Shown: positions 1 to 6,712, counted from the stretch's first letter. The stretch: 8,563 nucleotides of DNA from Clostridiales bacterium (GCA_022777455.1 JALFGI010000293.1:1-8563), one strand, 5' to 3'. Notes: generated by a model from the sequence alone, not told the origin. A program made the numbers and translations.

Positions 1-20
1 CCGGAGGAAGGTGGGGTAGC

Positions 21-323
21 GTGGAAAAACCCTGGCAGCTCTACCTGCTGCGCTGCGGCGACGGCACCTTGTACACCGGCATCGCCCTGGATGCCGAAAA
101 ACGGCTTTTGATGCACCGCCGGGGCAAAGGGGCAAAGTACACCCGGGGCAGGGGACCCCTGGAACTGGTGTACACCGAAATCTGCACCAATCATTCCGAT
201 GCCCTGAAACGGGAATTGGAGGTAAAGGCTATGACCAAAGAGGAAAAGGAAGCTCTGATTGTGGGTGATCTTATTTCACCGGCAGCGGAACAAGCAGAAA
301 AAGAAAAGGAGGCTATGAAATGA
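21..323 (+). CDS. GIY-YIG nuclease-domain protein, UPF0213/YhbQ family
   Basis: A 100-residue protein that is almost entirely one GIY-YIG domain. Visible landmarks are Tyr8 (YLLRC, first tyrosine of the motif), Y18-T19-G20 for the YIG part, Arg28, His32, the GKGAKYTRGRGPLELVY stretch (35-51) and Glu65 in the ALKRELEVK helix, the expected metal-binding glutamate. Length and layout match the stand-alone UPF0213 family (E. coli YhbQ is about 100 residues), whose members are presumed DNA-processing nucleases; the biological substrate is not settled. I chose the GTG at 21 because residues 2-8 (EKPWQLY) match the usual family N-terminus and AAGGTGG (8-14) lies 6 nt upstream. The frame stays open to the window edge, so a longer form cannot be excluded. 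The stop TGA overlaps the next start (ATGA, 320-323), so the two genes are probably co-translated. Confidence 0.92.
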   Translation: MEKPWQLYLLRCGDGTLYTGIALDAEKRLLMHRRGKGAKYTRGRGPLELVYTEICTNHSDALKRELEVKAMTKEEKEALIVGDLISPAAEQAEKEKEAMK

Positions 324-1453
324 ATTACCGTCAGTTTGGCAATACCGGGGAGAAAATCTCTGCCCTGGGCTTTGGGTGCATGCGTTTTCCCGAGTATGAA
401 AAGAATGGCAAAAAATATGTGGACACCGACAAGGTGGACGAAATGCTGGCCTGTGCCTTTGAGCGGGGTGTGAACTATTTCGATACCGCTCCCTATTACT
501 GCAACAGTAACAGCGAGGCGGCTCTGGGCCACGGCGTGAAGAATTTCCGGGATAAGATTCTGCTTTCCACCAAGTTCCCCTTGGAGGTGGCGAAAAAGCC
601 CGGGGATTACCGCCGCCAGCTGGAAAGCAGCCTGGAGCGGCTGGGCACTGACCACATTGATTTCTACCATTTCTGGGGCATCGACAAAGAAGATTATGAC
701 GAGATTATCCTGAAGAAGAATCTTTTGGAAGAAGCCCGGCAGGCCAAGGAGGAGGGCCTGATCCGCCACATCAGCTTCTCCTTCCATGATGCCCCCTCTG
801 CCATCAAGTACATCATCGATACCTCCGAGGCCCACGGCGTGCCCATGGAGAGCATGCTCTGCCAGTATAACCTGCTGGACCGGAGCAACGAACAGATGAT
901 CTCCTATGCCCGTTCCAAGGGCCTGGGCACCGTGGCCATGGGCCCGGTGGGCGGCGGACGGCTGGCGGCTCCCACGGAGCTGTATGCCAAGCTCACCGGC
1001 GGCGCCTCCATCCCTACTTACGAGCTGGCCTTCAAGTTCGTTCTGGGCCATCCGGATCTTTGCTGCGCCCTGTCCGGTATGGAGAATACGGATATGGTGG
1101 AAAAGAACACCGCCCTGGCCTCGGGCAGCGTTTCCTTCTCCCGGGAGGAATGGAAAAAACTGGGCGACGCCATGGAAGACCTGAAGAAATTCAGCGACCT
1201 GTACTGCACCGGCTGCAAATACTGCCAGCCCTGCCCCGCCGGTATTGTGATTCCCGAGATTTTCAATATGTACACCTATTACAATGTCTATGGCCTGAAG
1301 GACCATGCCCGGAAGATGTTCGACAAGTACCTGGAAAAAGAGGGAAAACTGTCGGATGCCTGTCTGGACTGCGGCAAATGCGAGCACAAATGCCCCCAGC
1401 ATCTGAAAATCCGGGAAAACCTGAAAATGGTGGAGGCTATTTTCAGGAAATAA
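320..1453 (+). CDS. Aldo/keto reductase with C-terminal ferredoxin-type Fe-S domain
   Basis: A 377-residue cytoplasmic oxidoreductase (COG1453 type). The N-terminal TIM-barrel part (about 1-285) shows the aldo/keto reductase start (YRQFGNTGEKISALGFGCMR), Asp55 and Tyr60 in DTAPYY, Lys85 in STKFP, and the LERLGTDHIDFYHFWGI segment (105-121). Asp55, Tyr60 and Lys85 match the classic catalytic set, but the usual histidine position appears to be Trp119, with a histidine two residues earlier (His117). The C-terminus has two cysteine clusters: C296-x2-C299-x2-C302-x2-C305-P, and C348-x2-C351-x2-C354-x3-C358-P. The second is a normal [4Fe-4S] motif; the first follows the CTGCxYCxPCP form seen in this subfamily. 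Family knowledge suggests NAD(P)H-linked redox coupled to electron transfer; the substrate is unknown. An AAAGGAGG site (305-312) precedes ATG 320. It overlaps the nuclease gene by 4 bp and ends inside a stem-loop. Confidence 0.95.
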   Translation: MNYRQFGNTGEKISALGFGCMRFPEYEKNGKKYVDTDKVDEMLACAFERGVNYFDTAPYYCNSNSEAALGHGVKNFRDKILLSTKFPLEVAKKPGDYRRQLESSLERLGTDHIDFYHFWGIDKEDYDEIILKKNLLEEARQAKEEGLIRHISFSFHDAPSAIKYIIDTSEAHGVPMESMLCQYNLLDRSNEQMISYARSKGLGTVAMGPVGGGRLAAPTELYAKLTGGASIPTYELAFKFVLGHPDLCCALSGMENTDMVEKNTALASGSVSFSREEWKKLGDAMEDLKKFSDLYCTGCKYCQPCPAGIVIPEIFNMYTYYNVYGLKDHARKMFDKYLEKEGKLSDACLDCGKCEHKCPQHLKIRENLKMVEAIFRK

Positions 1454-1496
1454 GAACAACCGCTCAACGCATCCGTGTTGGGCGGTTGTTCTTTGG
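1452..1496 (+). terminator. Long stem-loop, likely terminator after the aldo/keto reductase
   Basis: Bases 1452-1468 pair with 1477-1493 over 17 base pairs, with a single G-T wobble (1464/1481) and an 8-nt loop. The stem starts inside the TAA stop codon and ends in TTCTTT, so the downstream T run is short. Its position between a stop codon and the next promoter (TTGACA at 1508) supports termination. The near-symmetric A and T ends could also let it act on the other strand. Confidence 0.75.
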
Positions 1497-1507
1497 GGAA
1501 AGCGGCC

Positions 1508-1536
1508 TTGACAAGCTGTGGGAAATGCCCCATAAT
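1508..1536 (+). promoter_or_regulatory. Sigma-A-type promoter of the two-component operon
   Basis: A perfect -35 box TTGACA (1508-1513) is followed by a 17-nt spacer and CATAAT (1531-1536), five of six matches to TATAAT. Transcription would start near 1543, right at the ribosome site AAGAGGTG (1544-1551), giving a very short leader before ATG 1558. Such a good box pair suggests steady basal expression of the regulator and kinase. No operator-like repeat was seen around it. Confidence 0.8.
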
Positions 1537-1557
1537 GGGGCGCAAGAGGTGAAAAAT

Positions 1558-2229
1558 ATGTATCGTATTTTGATTGTGGAGGACGATGCCGGCATTGCCC
1601 GGGGCGTGGAGCAGCTGATCCGCTCCTGGGGAATGGAGGCGGTGATCGCATCCGATTTCCGGAATGTCACCGGGGAGTTCGCCGCCTGCCAGCCCCATCT
1701 GGTGCTGATGGATATTGGGCTTCCCTTCATGAATGGCTACCACTGGTGCAGCGAGCTTCGCCGGGTATCCAAAGTGCCCATTATTTTCCTGTCCTCGGCC
1801 TCGGACAATATGAACATCATCATGGCCATGAACATGGGGGCGGACGATTTCATTCCCAAGCCCTTTGACGGCAATGTGCTCATTGCCAAAATTCAGGCGC
1901 TGCTGCGCCGGACCTATTCCTTTGGGGAGAGCGCGCCTGTGCTGGAGCACCGGGGAGCCCTGCTGAACACCGGAGACAACAGCCTGACTTATGAGGGAAA
2001 GCAAATCAGCCTGTCCAAAAACGAATACCGGATTCTGTTGGTATTGATGAAAAACAAGGGCAAGGTGGTCAGTCGGGAAAAGCTGATGGAGGCGCTGTGG
2101 CAGACCGACGAATTTGTGGACGAAAATGCCCTGACGGTGAATGTGGGCCGTCTGCGCAAGAAGCTGGAGGCAGCGGGTCTGGCGGGATTCATTGAAACCA
2201 AATTCGGCGTGGGCTATCTGGTGGGGTGA
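1558..2229 (+). CDS. OmpR-family response regulator (BceR-like)
   Basis: A 223-residue transcription regulator. The receiver domain (1-115) has the acidic pair Asp9/Asp10 (ILIVEDD), phosphoacceptor Asp52 (LVLMDIGLP), Ser79 (IIFLSS) at the Thr/Ser switch position, and Lys100 in FIPKPF. The C-terminal winged-helix DNA-binding domain (about 128-222) has the LSKNEYRILLVLMKNKGKVVS start, the ENALTVNVGRLRKKL recognition helix and the final GVGYL hairpin. Size and context match regulators paired with Bce-type transporters. ATG 1558 is chosen because AAGAGGTG lies 6 nt upstream and the translation begins exactly at the receiver fold. The reading frame is open further upstream to about 1060, but that stretch lies inside the reductase gene. 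The stop codon shares bases with the kinase start, so the pair is translationally coupled. The likely target is the transporter operon promoter near 3671-3723; this is inference from layout. Confidence 0.95.
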   Translation: MYRILIVEDDAGIARGVEQLIRSWGMEAVIASDFRNVTGEFAACQPHLVLMDIGLPFMNGYHWCSELRRVSKVPIIFLSSASDNMNIIMAMNMGADDFIPKPFDGNVLIAKIQALLRRTYSFGESAPVLEHRGALLNTGDNSLTYEGKQISLSKNEYRILLVLMKNKGKVVSREKLMEALWQTDEFVDENALTVNVGRLRKKLEAAGLAGFIETKFGVGYLVG

Positions 2230-3212
2230 TGAGCATGGGGAAATATCTGAAACAGCGGCGCAAATGGCTCCTGCTGCTTGCTTGCTGTGTTCTGGTGTTT
2301 GCGGTTTCTTTCCTGCTCTACCATTTGCCCCTGGCGGCAGTGCTGTATCCCAGCGCCTTGTGTGCCGCGCTGGTGCTGGGCTGGTTTCTGGCGGATTACC
2401 GAAAGCAGCGGGAAAAGAAAAAACGGCTCACCCACCTGGCAGCCCTGCCCGATGACCTGACGGAGCGGCTGGAGGAGGCGCCCGGCAGTCTGGAGGAAGC
2501 CTACGAAACCATCATCCGCAATCTGTCCCGGCGGGAGCAGGACTTCCGGCGGGAGCAGCAGCGGCGGGAGGCAGACCGGGCGGATTACTACACCACCTGG
2601 GTACATCAAATCAAAACCCCCATCGCCTCCATGTACTTATCTCTGGAGAATGAGGATTCGCCTTTGAGCCGCAGCCTGGGGGAGGAGCTGCAGCGAATCG
2701 AGCAGTATGTGCAGATGGTGCTGACCTACCAGCGACTGGACAGCGTGGACACGGACTATGTGTTCCGGGAGTGCCCCATGGACCCGCTGGTGAAGGGCGC
2801 TCTGCGAAAGTTCGCCGCCCAGTTCATCCGCAAGGGCATCCGGCTGGACTATACCCCCACCCAGAAAAGCGTGGTCACAGATGAAAAATGGCTGTCCTTT
2901 GTGGTGGAGCAGCTGCTGTCCAATGCGCTGAAATACACCCCCCAGGGGACGGTTTCCATCTATCTGGAAGACGGCAGCCTGTGCATCCGGGATACCGGCA
3001 TCGGCATCGCCCCGGAGGATCTGCCCCGCATTTTTGAACGGGGCTATACCGGCTGCAATGGCCGCTCGGACAAAAAGGCCAGCGGACTGGGGCTTTACCT
3101 GTGCCGCAGGATCTGCAACAATCTGGGCCACAACCTCACCGCCGAATCCACGCCCGGCGTGGGCACCCTGATGAAGCTGGATTTGAACCAGACCCGGGGA
3201 AGGTTTGAATAA
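2229..3212 (+). CDS. Intramembrane-sensing histidine kinase (BceS-like)
   Basis: A 327-residue membrane kinase. Two hydrophobic segments (about 13-31 and 35-55) are separated by only a few residues, leaving practically no external sensor domain. A charged, coiled-coil-prone linker follows (56-120). The phosphoacceptor is His126 in WVHQIKTPI. The catalytic domain shows the N box (EQLLSNALKYTP), G1 (DTGIGIAPEDLP), F box (IFERGYTG) and G2 (GLGLYLCRRI). Length and plan match the BceS family, where stimulus perception depends on a partner ABC transporter, in agreement with the transporter genes downstream. The start is uncertain: GTG 2226, ATG 2229 (TGATG overlap with the regulator stop) and ATG 2235 are all in frame. 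GGTGGGG (2220-2226) is best spaced for ATG 2235, so the true protein may be two residues shorter. No intrinsic terminator follows; the gene runs out into repeats. Confidence 0.94.
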   Translation: MSMGKYLKQRRKWLLLLACCVLVFAVSFLLYHLPLAAVLYPSALCAALVLGWFLADYRKQREKKKRLTHLAALPDDLTERLEEAPGSLEEAYETIIRNLSRREQDFRREQQRREADRADYYTTWVHQIKTPIASMYLSLENEDSPLSRSLGEELQRIEQYVQMVLTYQRLDSVDTDYVFRECPMDPLVKGALRKFAAQFIRKGIRLDYTPTQKSVVTDEKWLSFVVEQLLSNALKYTPQGTVSIYLEDGSLCIRDTGIGIAPEDLPRIFERGYTGCNGRSDKKASGLGLYLCRRICNNLGHNLTAESTPGVGTLMKLDLNQTRGRFE

Positions 3213-3215
3213 AAC

Positions 3216-3266
3216 GCTGCCCCTACCGGCTTTCACAAATTGGTGTTTGGCGGGCAGATTCCCGCC
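3216..3266. repeat. Degenerate repeat remnants just upstream of the nested element
   Basis: GCCCCTAC (3220-3227) is identical to the outer end of a right-hand arm of the neighbouring repeat family but lacks its hairpin. Further on, GGCGGG (3249-3254) and CCCGCC (3261-3266) form a six-base stem with a CAGATT loop and no T run. Both look like worn pieces of the same GC-rich hairpin family. They could slow or end transcription from the kinase gene, but nothing in the sequence proves it. Confidence 0.4.
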
Positions 3267-3273
3267 CAGCCAC

Positions 3274-3583
3274 CGTAGGGGCGGCTACCAGCCGCCCGCG
3301 CAGTACAAGCCAAAAATGATGAACCGGGTTGGGCGAATTCCCACAGCACCACGATAAAACTGTAGGGGAGGCTCTTAGCCTCCCGCGCGGTACAAACCCA
3401 CAATCACGAATCAGCTTGGGCGAATTCGTACTGTGTCGGACGTGGTACCATTCAACCGAACACGCAGAACCCGGAACAAAAGCGGGAGGCTGAGAGCCTC
3501 CCCTACAATGGGTACGGATTGCATGCCATTCAACCAAGCGCGCGGTTTCGTTACGTTGCGGGCGGCTGGTAGCCGCCCCTACG
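3274..3583. repeat. Outer REP-doublet (BIME-like) element, split by a second copy
   Basis: The ends 3274-3299 and 3558-3583 are perfect 26-base inverted repeats. Each arm starts with GTAG (or ends with CTAC) and folds into an 8-bp hairpin, GGGCGGCT with AGCCGCCC, around a 3-nt loop. After the left arm comes a spacer (3298-3340) ending in TGGGCGAATTC that recurs in two other copies here. The right part carries CCATTCAACC (3525-3534), also shared. Between the halves lies a complete second element with its own inverted arms. GTAG plus hairpin in inverted pairs is the known architecture of REP doublets mobilised by REP-associated tyrosine transposases (RAYT); no such transposase is in this window. 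Confidence 0.85.
3361..3507. repeat. Inner REP-doublet (BIME-like) element, 147 bp
   Basis: Arms 3361-3386 and 3482-3507 are 26-base inverted repeats with one mismatch. The hairpin stem is GGGAGGCT with AGCCTCCC, preceded by GTAG on the left and followed by CTAC on the right. The left arm plus spacer (3361-3427) is the same length (67 bp) as in the outer copy and in the copy at 6713, and all three end in GGGCGAATTC. CCATTCAACCGAACAC (3450-3465) is shared with the copy at 6713. It lies wholly inside the outer element. No clear target-site duplication was seen. Confidence 0.85.
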
Positions 3584-3670
3584 AAAGGTGCTCAATAAAT
3601 ACCAATTTGCGTTCCCAGGAACGAAACCGGCAAGCGCCCAGCTCAATTGTGACAGATTTGTTCGTTTTGG
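3584..3670. other. Intergenic stretch with a 6-bp palindrome
   Basis: No gene is visible here. CGTTCC and GGAACG (3610-3623) form an inverted repeat around a 2-nt centre, about 95 bases ahead of the TATAAT of the transporter operon, and TTGTGACAG (3647-3655) follows. Either could be a regulator site for the upstream response regulator, but this is only positional reasoning. Confidence 0.3.
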
Positions 3671-3704
3671 AGCCCCGCCTGTAAGGAAAAGCACAGGCGG
3701 GGTT
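3671..3704 (+). promoter_or_regulatory. 12-bp inverted repeat: operator or terminator ahead of the transporter operon
   Basis: Bases 3671-3682 pair with 3693-3704 over 12 base pairs (one G-T wobble), core CCCCGCCTGT with ACAGGCGGGG, around a 10-nt loop. The following TTCGTCTT is a poor T run for an intrinsic terminator. The right arm covers the place where the -35 box of the TATAAT at 3718 should be, and no -35 consensus is present there. An activator-dependent promoter with the regulator bound at this repeat would explain both facts; a terminator shielding the operon from upstream reading remains possible. Confidence 0.55.
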
Positions 3705-3717
3705 CGTCTTGATGCGG

Positions 3718-3723
3718 TATAAT
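3718..3723 (+). promoter_or_regulatory. -10 box of the transporter operon promoter
   Basis: A perfect TATAAT lies at 3718-3723, with a predicted start near 3730, only a few bases before the ribosome site at 3733-3745. The 16-18-nt-spaced -35 position reads as GC-rich hairpin sequence and does not resemble TTGACA; no extended TGn is present. This fits a promoter that needs an activator. Confidence 0.6.
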
Positions 3724-3752
3724 CATGCCATCAAAGGAAAGGAAGCGATAAT

Positions 3753-3848
3753 ATGAAAAAGATGAATCGCGCCATGTGCCTGATGGCTTTTATTGCATTG
3801 ACCGTGATGGGTCTGGAAGAAACTGAGGAAGAAGGCGGCAAACAATGA
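3753..3848 (+). CDS. 31-residue membrane microprotein coupled to the ABC transporter
   Basis: A short open frame encoding 31 residues: a basic start (MKKMNR), one hydrophobic stretch (about 7-21, AMCLMAFIALTVMGL) and an acidic tail (EETEEEGGKQ). It has the strongest ribosome site of the region, AAAGGAAAGGAAG (3733-3745), 7 nt before its ATG, and sits just downstream of a perfect TATAAT. Its stop codon overlaps the ATPase start as ATGA (3845-3848). These features argue that it is translated. It may be a one-helix accessory or sensor peptide of the transporter, a leader that tunes translation of the ATPase gene, or the surviving N-terminus of a decayed secreted protein. I do not recognise a family, and no function is assigned. 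Confidence 0.6.
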   Translation: MKKMNRAMCLMAFIALTVMGLEETEEEGGKQ

Positions 3849-4609
3849 GTTTATTAACGGTTGAGCATCTGAAAAAGGTATACACCACCCGCTTTGGGGG
3901 CCACAGCGTGGAGGCCCTGCGGGATGTGAATTTCTCTGTGGAGCAGGGGGAGTACGTGGCCATTATGGGCGAGTCCGGCTCCGGCAAAACCACCCTGCTG
4001 AATATTCTGGCGGCGCTGGATAAGCCCACCTCCGGCACGGTGCTGCTGGAAGATCAGGACATTACCAAAATCCGGGAAAAGGACATTGCCGACTTCCGGC
4101 GGGATCATCTGGGCTTTGTGTTCCAGGAATTCAATTTGCTGGATACCTTCAATCTGGAGGACAACATCTACCTGCCCATGGTGCTGGCGGGGATCCCTCA
4201 TCAGCAGATGAAGGACGCCCTGACCCCCATTGCCAGGGAGCTGGGCATTTCCCAATTGCTGAAGAAATACCCCTATGAAGTGTCCGGCGGCCAGAAGCAG
4301 CGGGCGGCGGTGGCGAGAGCCTTGATGATGAGACCCAAAATCATTCTGGCGGATGAACCCACCGGGGCTCTGGACTCCAAGTCCACCGACGAGCTGCTGC
4401 GGCTGTTTTCCCAGATTCACCGGGGTGGACAGACGGTGCTGATGGTCACCCACTCCGTCAAGGCCGCCAGCTGCGCCGACCGGGTGCTGTTCATCAAGGA
4501 CGGCCAGGTGTTCCACCAGCTCTACCGGGGGATCTGTTCCAACGAGCAGCTCTACCAGAAGATTTCGGACACCCTGACCATGCTTCAGACGGGAGGCGAG
4601 GACGCTTGA
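3845..4609 (+). CDS. ABC transporter ATPase (BceA-like)
   Basis: A 254-residue cytoplasmic ATPase of the MacB/Bce group. Walker A is G42-ESGSGKTT-50, the Q loop is Gln94 (FVFQEFNLLDTFNLEDNI), the ABC signature is V146-SGGQKQR, Walker B is I166-ILADEP with catalytic Glu171, and the H loop is His203 (MVTHS). The FQEFNLLDTFNLEDNIYLP stretch is characteristic of peptide-antibiotic resistance ATPases (BceA and relatives). It would power the downstream FtsX-fold permease, which in characterised Bce systems removes bacitracin-like or lantibiotic peptides from their lipid target. The start at 3845 overlaps the microprotein stop, with AAGGCGG (3832-3838) 6 nt ahead. The stop overlaps the TTG start of the permease gene by 4 bp. 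All catalytic motifs are intact. Confidence 0.96.
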   Translation: MSLLTVEHLKKVYTTRFGGHSVEALRDVNFSVEQGEYVAIMGESGSGKTTLLNILAALDKPTSGTVLLEDQDITKIREKDIADFRRDHLGFVFQEFNLLDTFNLEDNIYLPMVLAGIPHQQMKDALTPIARELGISQLLKKYPYEVSGGQKQRAAVARALMMRPKIILADEPTGALDSKSTDELLRLFSQIHRGGQTVLMVTHSVKAASCADRVLFIKDGQVFHQLYRGICSNEQLYQKISDTLTMLQTGGEDA

Positions 4610-6645
4610 AAAGCCTTCTCTATTTCCGCCTGGCAGTGTCCGGCATCCGCAAGAACAAAAAGCTCTATTTCCCTTACATCCTCACCTGCATCGGTATGGT
4701 GATGATGTCCCACATCCTCCAATCCCTGAGCTATTCCCCCGCGCTCCACGCCATGCGCGGCGGCAGTCAGATGGAATTCATCCTCTCTCTGGGCAAAGTG
4801 GTGGTGGCGGTGTTCGCGGGACTGTTCCTGCTGTACACCAATTCCTTCCTGATTCGCCGGAGAAACAAGGAATTTGGCCTCTACAACGTGCTGGGCATGG
4901 ACAAAACCGCCCTGAGCTGGGTGATCTTCTGGGAGAACATCCTGGTGGCGGTGCTGGGCCTGGGGTGCGGCCTCCTGCTGGGCATCGGGCTATACAAGCT
5001 GGCAGAGCTGGGCCTGGTGAACATGATTCATGGAAATGTGGACTATTCCTTCACCGTCTCTGCCGAGAGTGTGAAATTTACCCTTTGCGTCTTTCTGCCC
5101 ATTTTCGCCCTGCTGATGGTCAAATCCGTCTGGCAGGTCCGCCGGGCAAAGCCGTTGGAGCTTTTGCGCAGTGAACACGCCGGGGAGAAGCCCCCCAAGG
5201 CCAATTACCTTTTGGGGGTGGCGGGGCTGGTTCTGCTGGCGGGGGCCTACTATTTGTCCGTCAGCAGCTCCAATGCTATGGCCGCCTTTACCTGGTTCTT
5301 TGTGGCGGTGATCATGGTGATTCTGGCCACCTATCTTCTGATGATCTCCGGCAGCGTGGTGCTGTGCCGCCTGCTGCAGAAGAACAAAAGCTACTATTAT
5401 CAGAAGCAGCATTTCGTCTCCGTTTCCTCCATGGCCTACCGGATGAAGCGCAACGGGGCGGGACTGGCCTCCATCTGTGTGCTTTCCACCATGGTCCTGG
5501 TGATGATCTCCTCCACCTCCAGCCTGTACATCGGCATGGAGGATTCCATCAAAGCCCGGTATCCCCACGACAGCGGCTTCGGGGTGGACATGGAGCGGCT
5601 GGAATATCTGGATGATGCCCACGTCTGCCAGGTGCGGGAAGGCTTTGAGCAGGTGTTTCGGGAGAATGGGGCGGAGCCCATAAATGTGGAGCAGTACCGC
5701 TATGCCACCATCACCGGGGTTTTGAATGGGGATGAAATCAATCCCGATGCCTCGGATGCAAGCCTTTCCACCCTGGATTACAGCATTCTCCGGCAGATTA
5801 CCTTCATCCCGGTGGCGGATTACAACGCCCTGAACGGTACCGCCTTAACCCTGGAATCGGGGCAGGCTTTGGTGGGCTGCTTCCGCTGTGACTATGATGC
5901 GCTCCGCTTCCGGCTGGGAGACGTGAGCCTGGAAATCGTGGGAAAGCTGTCTGAGAATGTGAGCACCGGGGAATCGGCGGTATCTGTGGTTCCTTCCATG
6001 ACCTTGGTGGTGGCGGATCTGTCGGAGATCGAGCCCCTGGACAGTTTGGCGGATTACAGGGGCAGGAAAATGCTGGAAACCCGCTACTACTACGGCTGTG
6101 ACTTTGACCTGCCGGAGGAGCAGATTATCCAGCTGCACCAGCAGCAGAAGCAGGCAATTATGCGGGTGGAATTTTTGGGCAAGAACCACGGCTACGGCTG
6201 GCTGGACGAATGCCCCGCCCAGGAGCGGGAGGATTTCTACATCACCTTTGGCGGCCTGTTCTTCATCGGCATTGTGCTGAGCGTGGTGTTCATCGCCGCG
6301 GCGGCGCTGATTGTTTACTATAAGCAGGTCAGCGAAGGGTATGAGGATCAGTCCCGCTTTGCCATCATGCGCAAGGTGGGCATGACCAAAACGGACATCA
6401 AAAAGAGCATCAATTCCCAAATTCTCACGGTGTTTTTCGCTCCGCTGCTCATGGCGGGGATGCACCTTATCTTCGCCTTCCCCATGGTGTGGCAGCTGCT
6501 GCAAATGTTCAATTTGCGAAATCTGAAGCTGGTGATTGTGACCAACATCGCATCGTTTCTGGTGTTTTGCCTGTTCTATGTCATCATTTACAAATTCACC
6601 GCCCGTGCCTATTATGGCATCGTCAGCGACGACGAAAAGAGATAA
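4606..6645 (+). CDS. ABC transporter permease, FtsX/MacB fold (BceB-like)
   Basis: A 679-residue membrane protein. Ten hydrophobic segments can be read at about 18-36, 62-82, 105-131, 156-176, 201-219, 228-253, 286-308, 546-572, 606-627 and 646-664. A large hydrophilic region (about 309-545) between helices 7 and 8 corresponds to the external substrate domain. The FtsX signature areas RRRNKEFGLYNVLGM (about 84-99) and RFAIMRKVGMTKTDI (near 585-599) face the ATPase. Ten helices with one external domain is the Bce plan. In that family the permease both moves or shields antibiotic peptides and passes the signal to the kinase. The start is TTG 4606, an uncommon choice, supported by GGGAGG (4591-4596) 9 nt upstream and the 4-bp overlap with the ATPase stop. 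The exact peptide specificity cannot be read from the sequence. Confidence 0.95.
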   Translation: MKSLLYFRLAVSGIRKNKKLYFPYILTCIGMVMMSHILQSLSYSPALHAMRGGSQMEFILSLGKVVVAVFAGLFLLYTNSFLIRRRNKEFGLYNVLGMDKTALSWVIFWENILVAVLGLGCGLLLGIGLYKLAELGLVNMIHGNVDYSFTVSAESVKFTLCVFLPIFALLMVKSVWQVRRAKPLELLRSEHAGEKPPKANYLLGVAGLVLLAGAYYLSVSSSNAMAAFTWFFVAVIMVILATYLLMISGSVVLCRLLQKNKSYYYQKQHFVSVSSMAYRMKRNGAGLASICVLSTMVLVMISSTSSLYIGMEDSIKARYPHDSGFGVDMERLEYLDDAHVCQVREGFEQVFRENGAEPINVEQYRYATITGVLNGDEINPDASDASLSTLDYSILRQITFIPVADYNALNGTALTLESGQALVGCFRCDYDALRFRLGDVSLEIVGKLSENVSTGESAVSVVPSMTLVVADLSEIEPLDSLADYRGRKMLETRYYYGCDFDLPEEQIIQLHQQQKQAIMRVEFLGKNHGYGWLDECPAQEREDFYITFGGLFFIGIVLSVVFIAAAALIVYYKQVSEGYEDQSRFAIMRKVGMTKTDIKKSINSQILTVFFAPLLMAGMHLIFAFPMVWQLLQMFNLRNLKLVIVTNIASFLVFCLFYVIIYKFTARAYYGIVSDDEKR

Positions 6646-6648
6646 AAC

Positions 6649-6682
6649 ATGCCGCAGCCCATTTCCGAGCTGCGGCATTTTT
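6649..6682 (+). terminator. Intrinsic terminator of the transporter operon
   Basis: A perfect 10-bp stem, ATGCCGCAGC (6649-6658) with GCTGCGGCAT (6669-6678), has a 10-nt loop and runs directly into TTTTT. It lies 3 nt after the permease stop codon. Confidence 0.92.
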
Positions 6683-6712
6683 CGGTATATTGTGATGAAT
6701 CGCACCAGCCAC

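Noticed and set aside
1..19. Possible tail of an upstream gene (frame ending TAG at 17-19)
   Set aside because: Only five codons are inside the window, too few to call a gene.
1060..1557. In-frame N-terminal extension of the response regulator
   Set aside because: It overlaps the reductase gene, crosses its terminator and promoter, and encodes low-complexity Arg/Pro-rich sequence. The receiver domain starts exactly at ATG 1558.
191..1651. A 486-codon open frame on the - strand
   Set aside because: It lies opposite the aldo/keto reductase and other clear genes. Its composition (many Gly, Ala, His, Gln, no recognisable domain) is typical of the mirror of a GC-rich gene, and it has no ribosome site or family motif.
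3274..3583. CRISPR array or integron attC sites as an explanation of the repeats
   Set aside because: The units are inverted pairs, not regularly spaced direct repeats with unique spacers, and no cas or integrase gene is present. No paired attC core sites (RYYYAAC/GTTRRRY) at hairpin ends were seen.
3433..3684. Open frames over the repeat cluster, on both strands
   Set aside because: They read through palindromic repeats and encode duplicated fragments such as SGRLRASPT from the hairpin arms. No start signal supports them.
5845..6705. A 286-codon open frame on the - strand, and a similar one at 4990-5622
   Set aside because: Both are shadows of the permease gene; they are His/Gln-rich, lack membrane or domain signals, and one crosses the intrinsic terminator.
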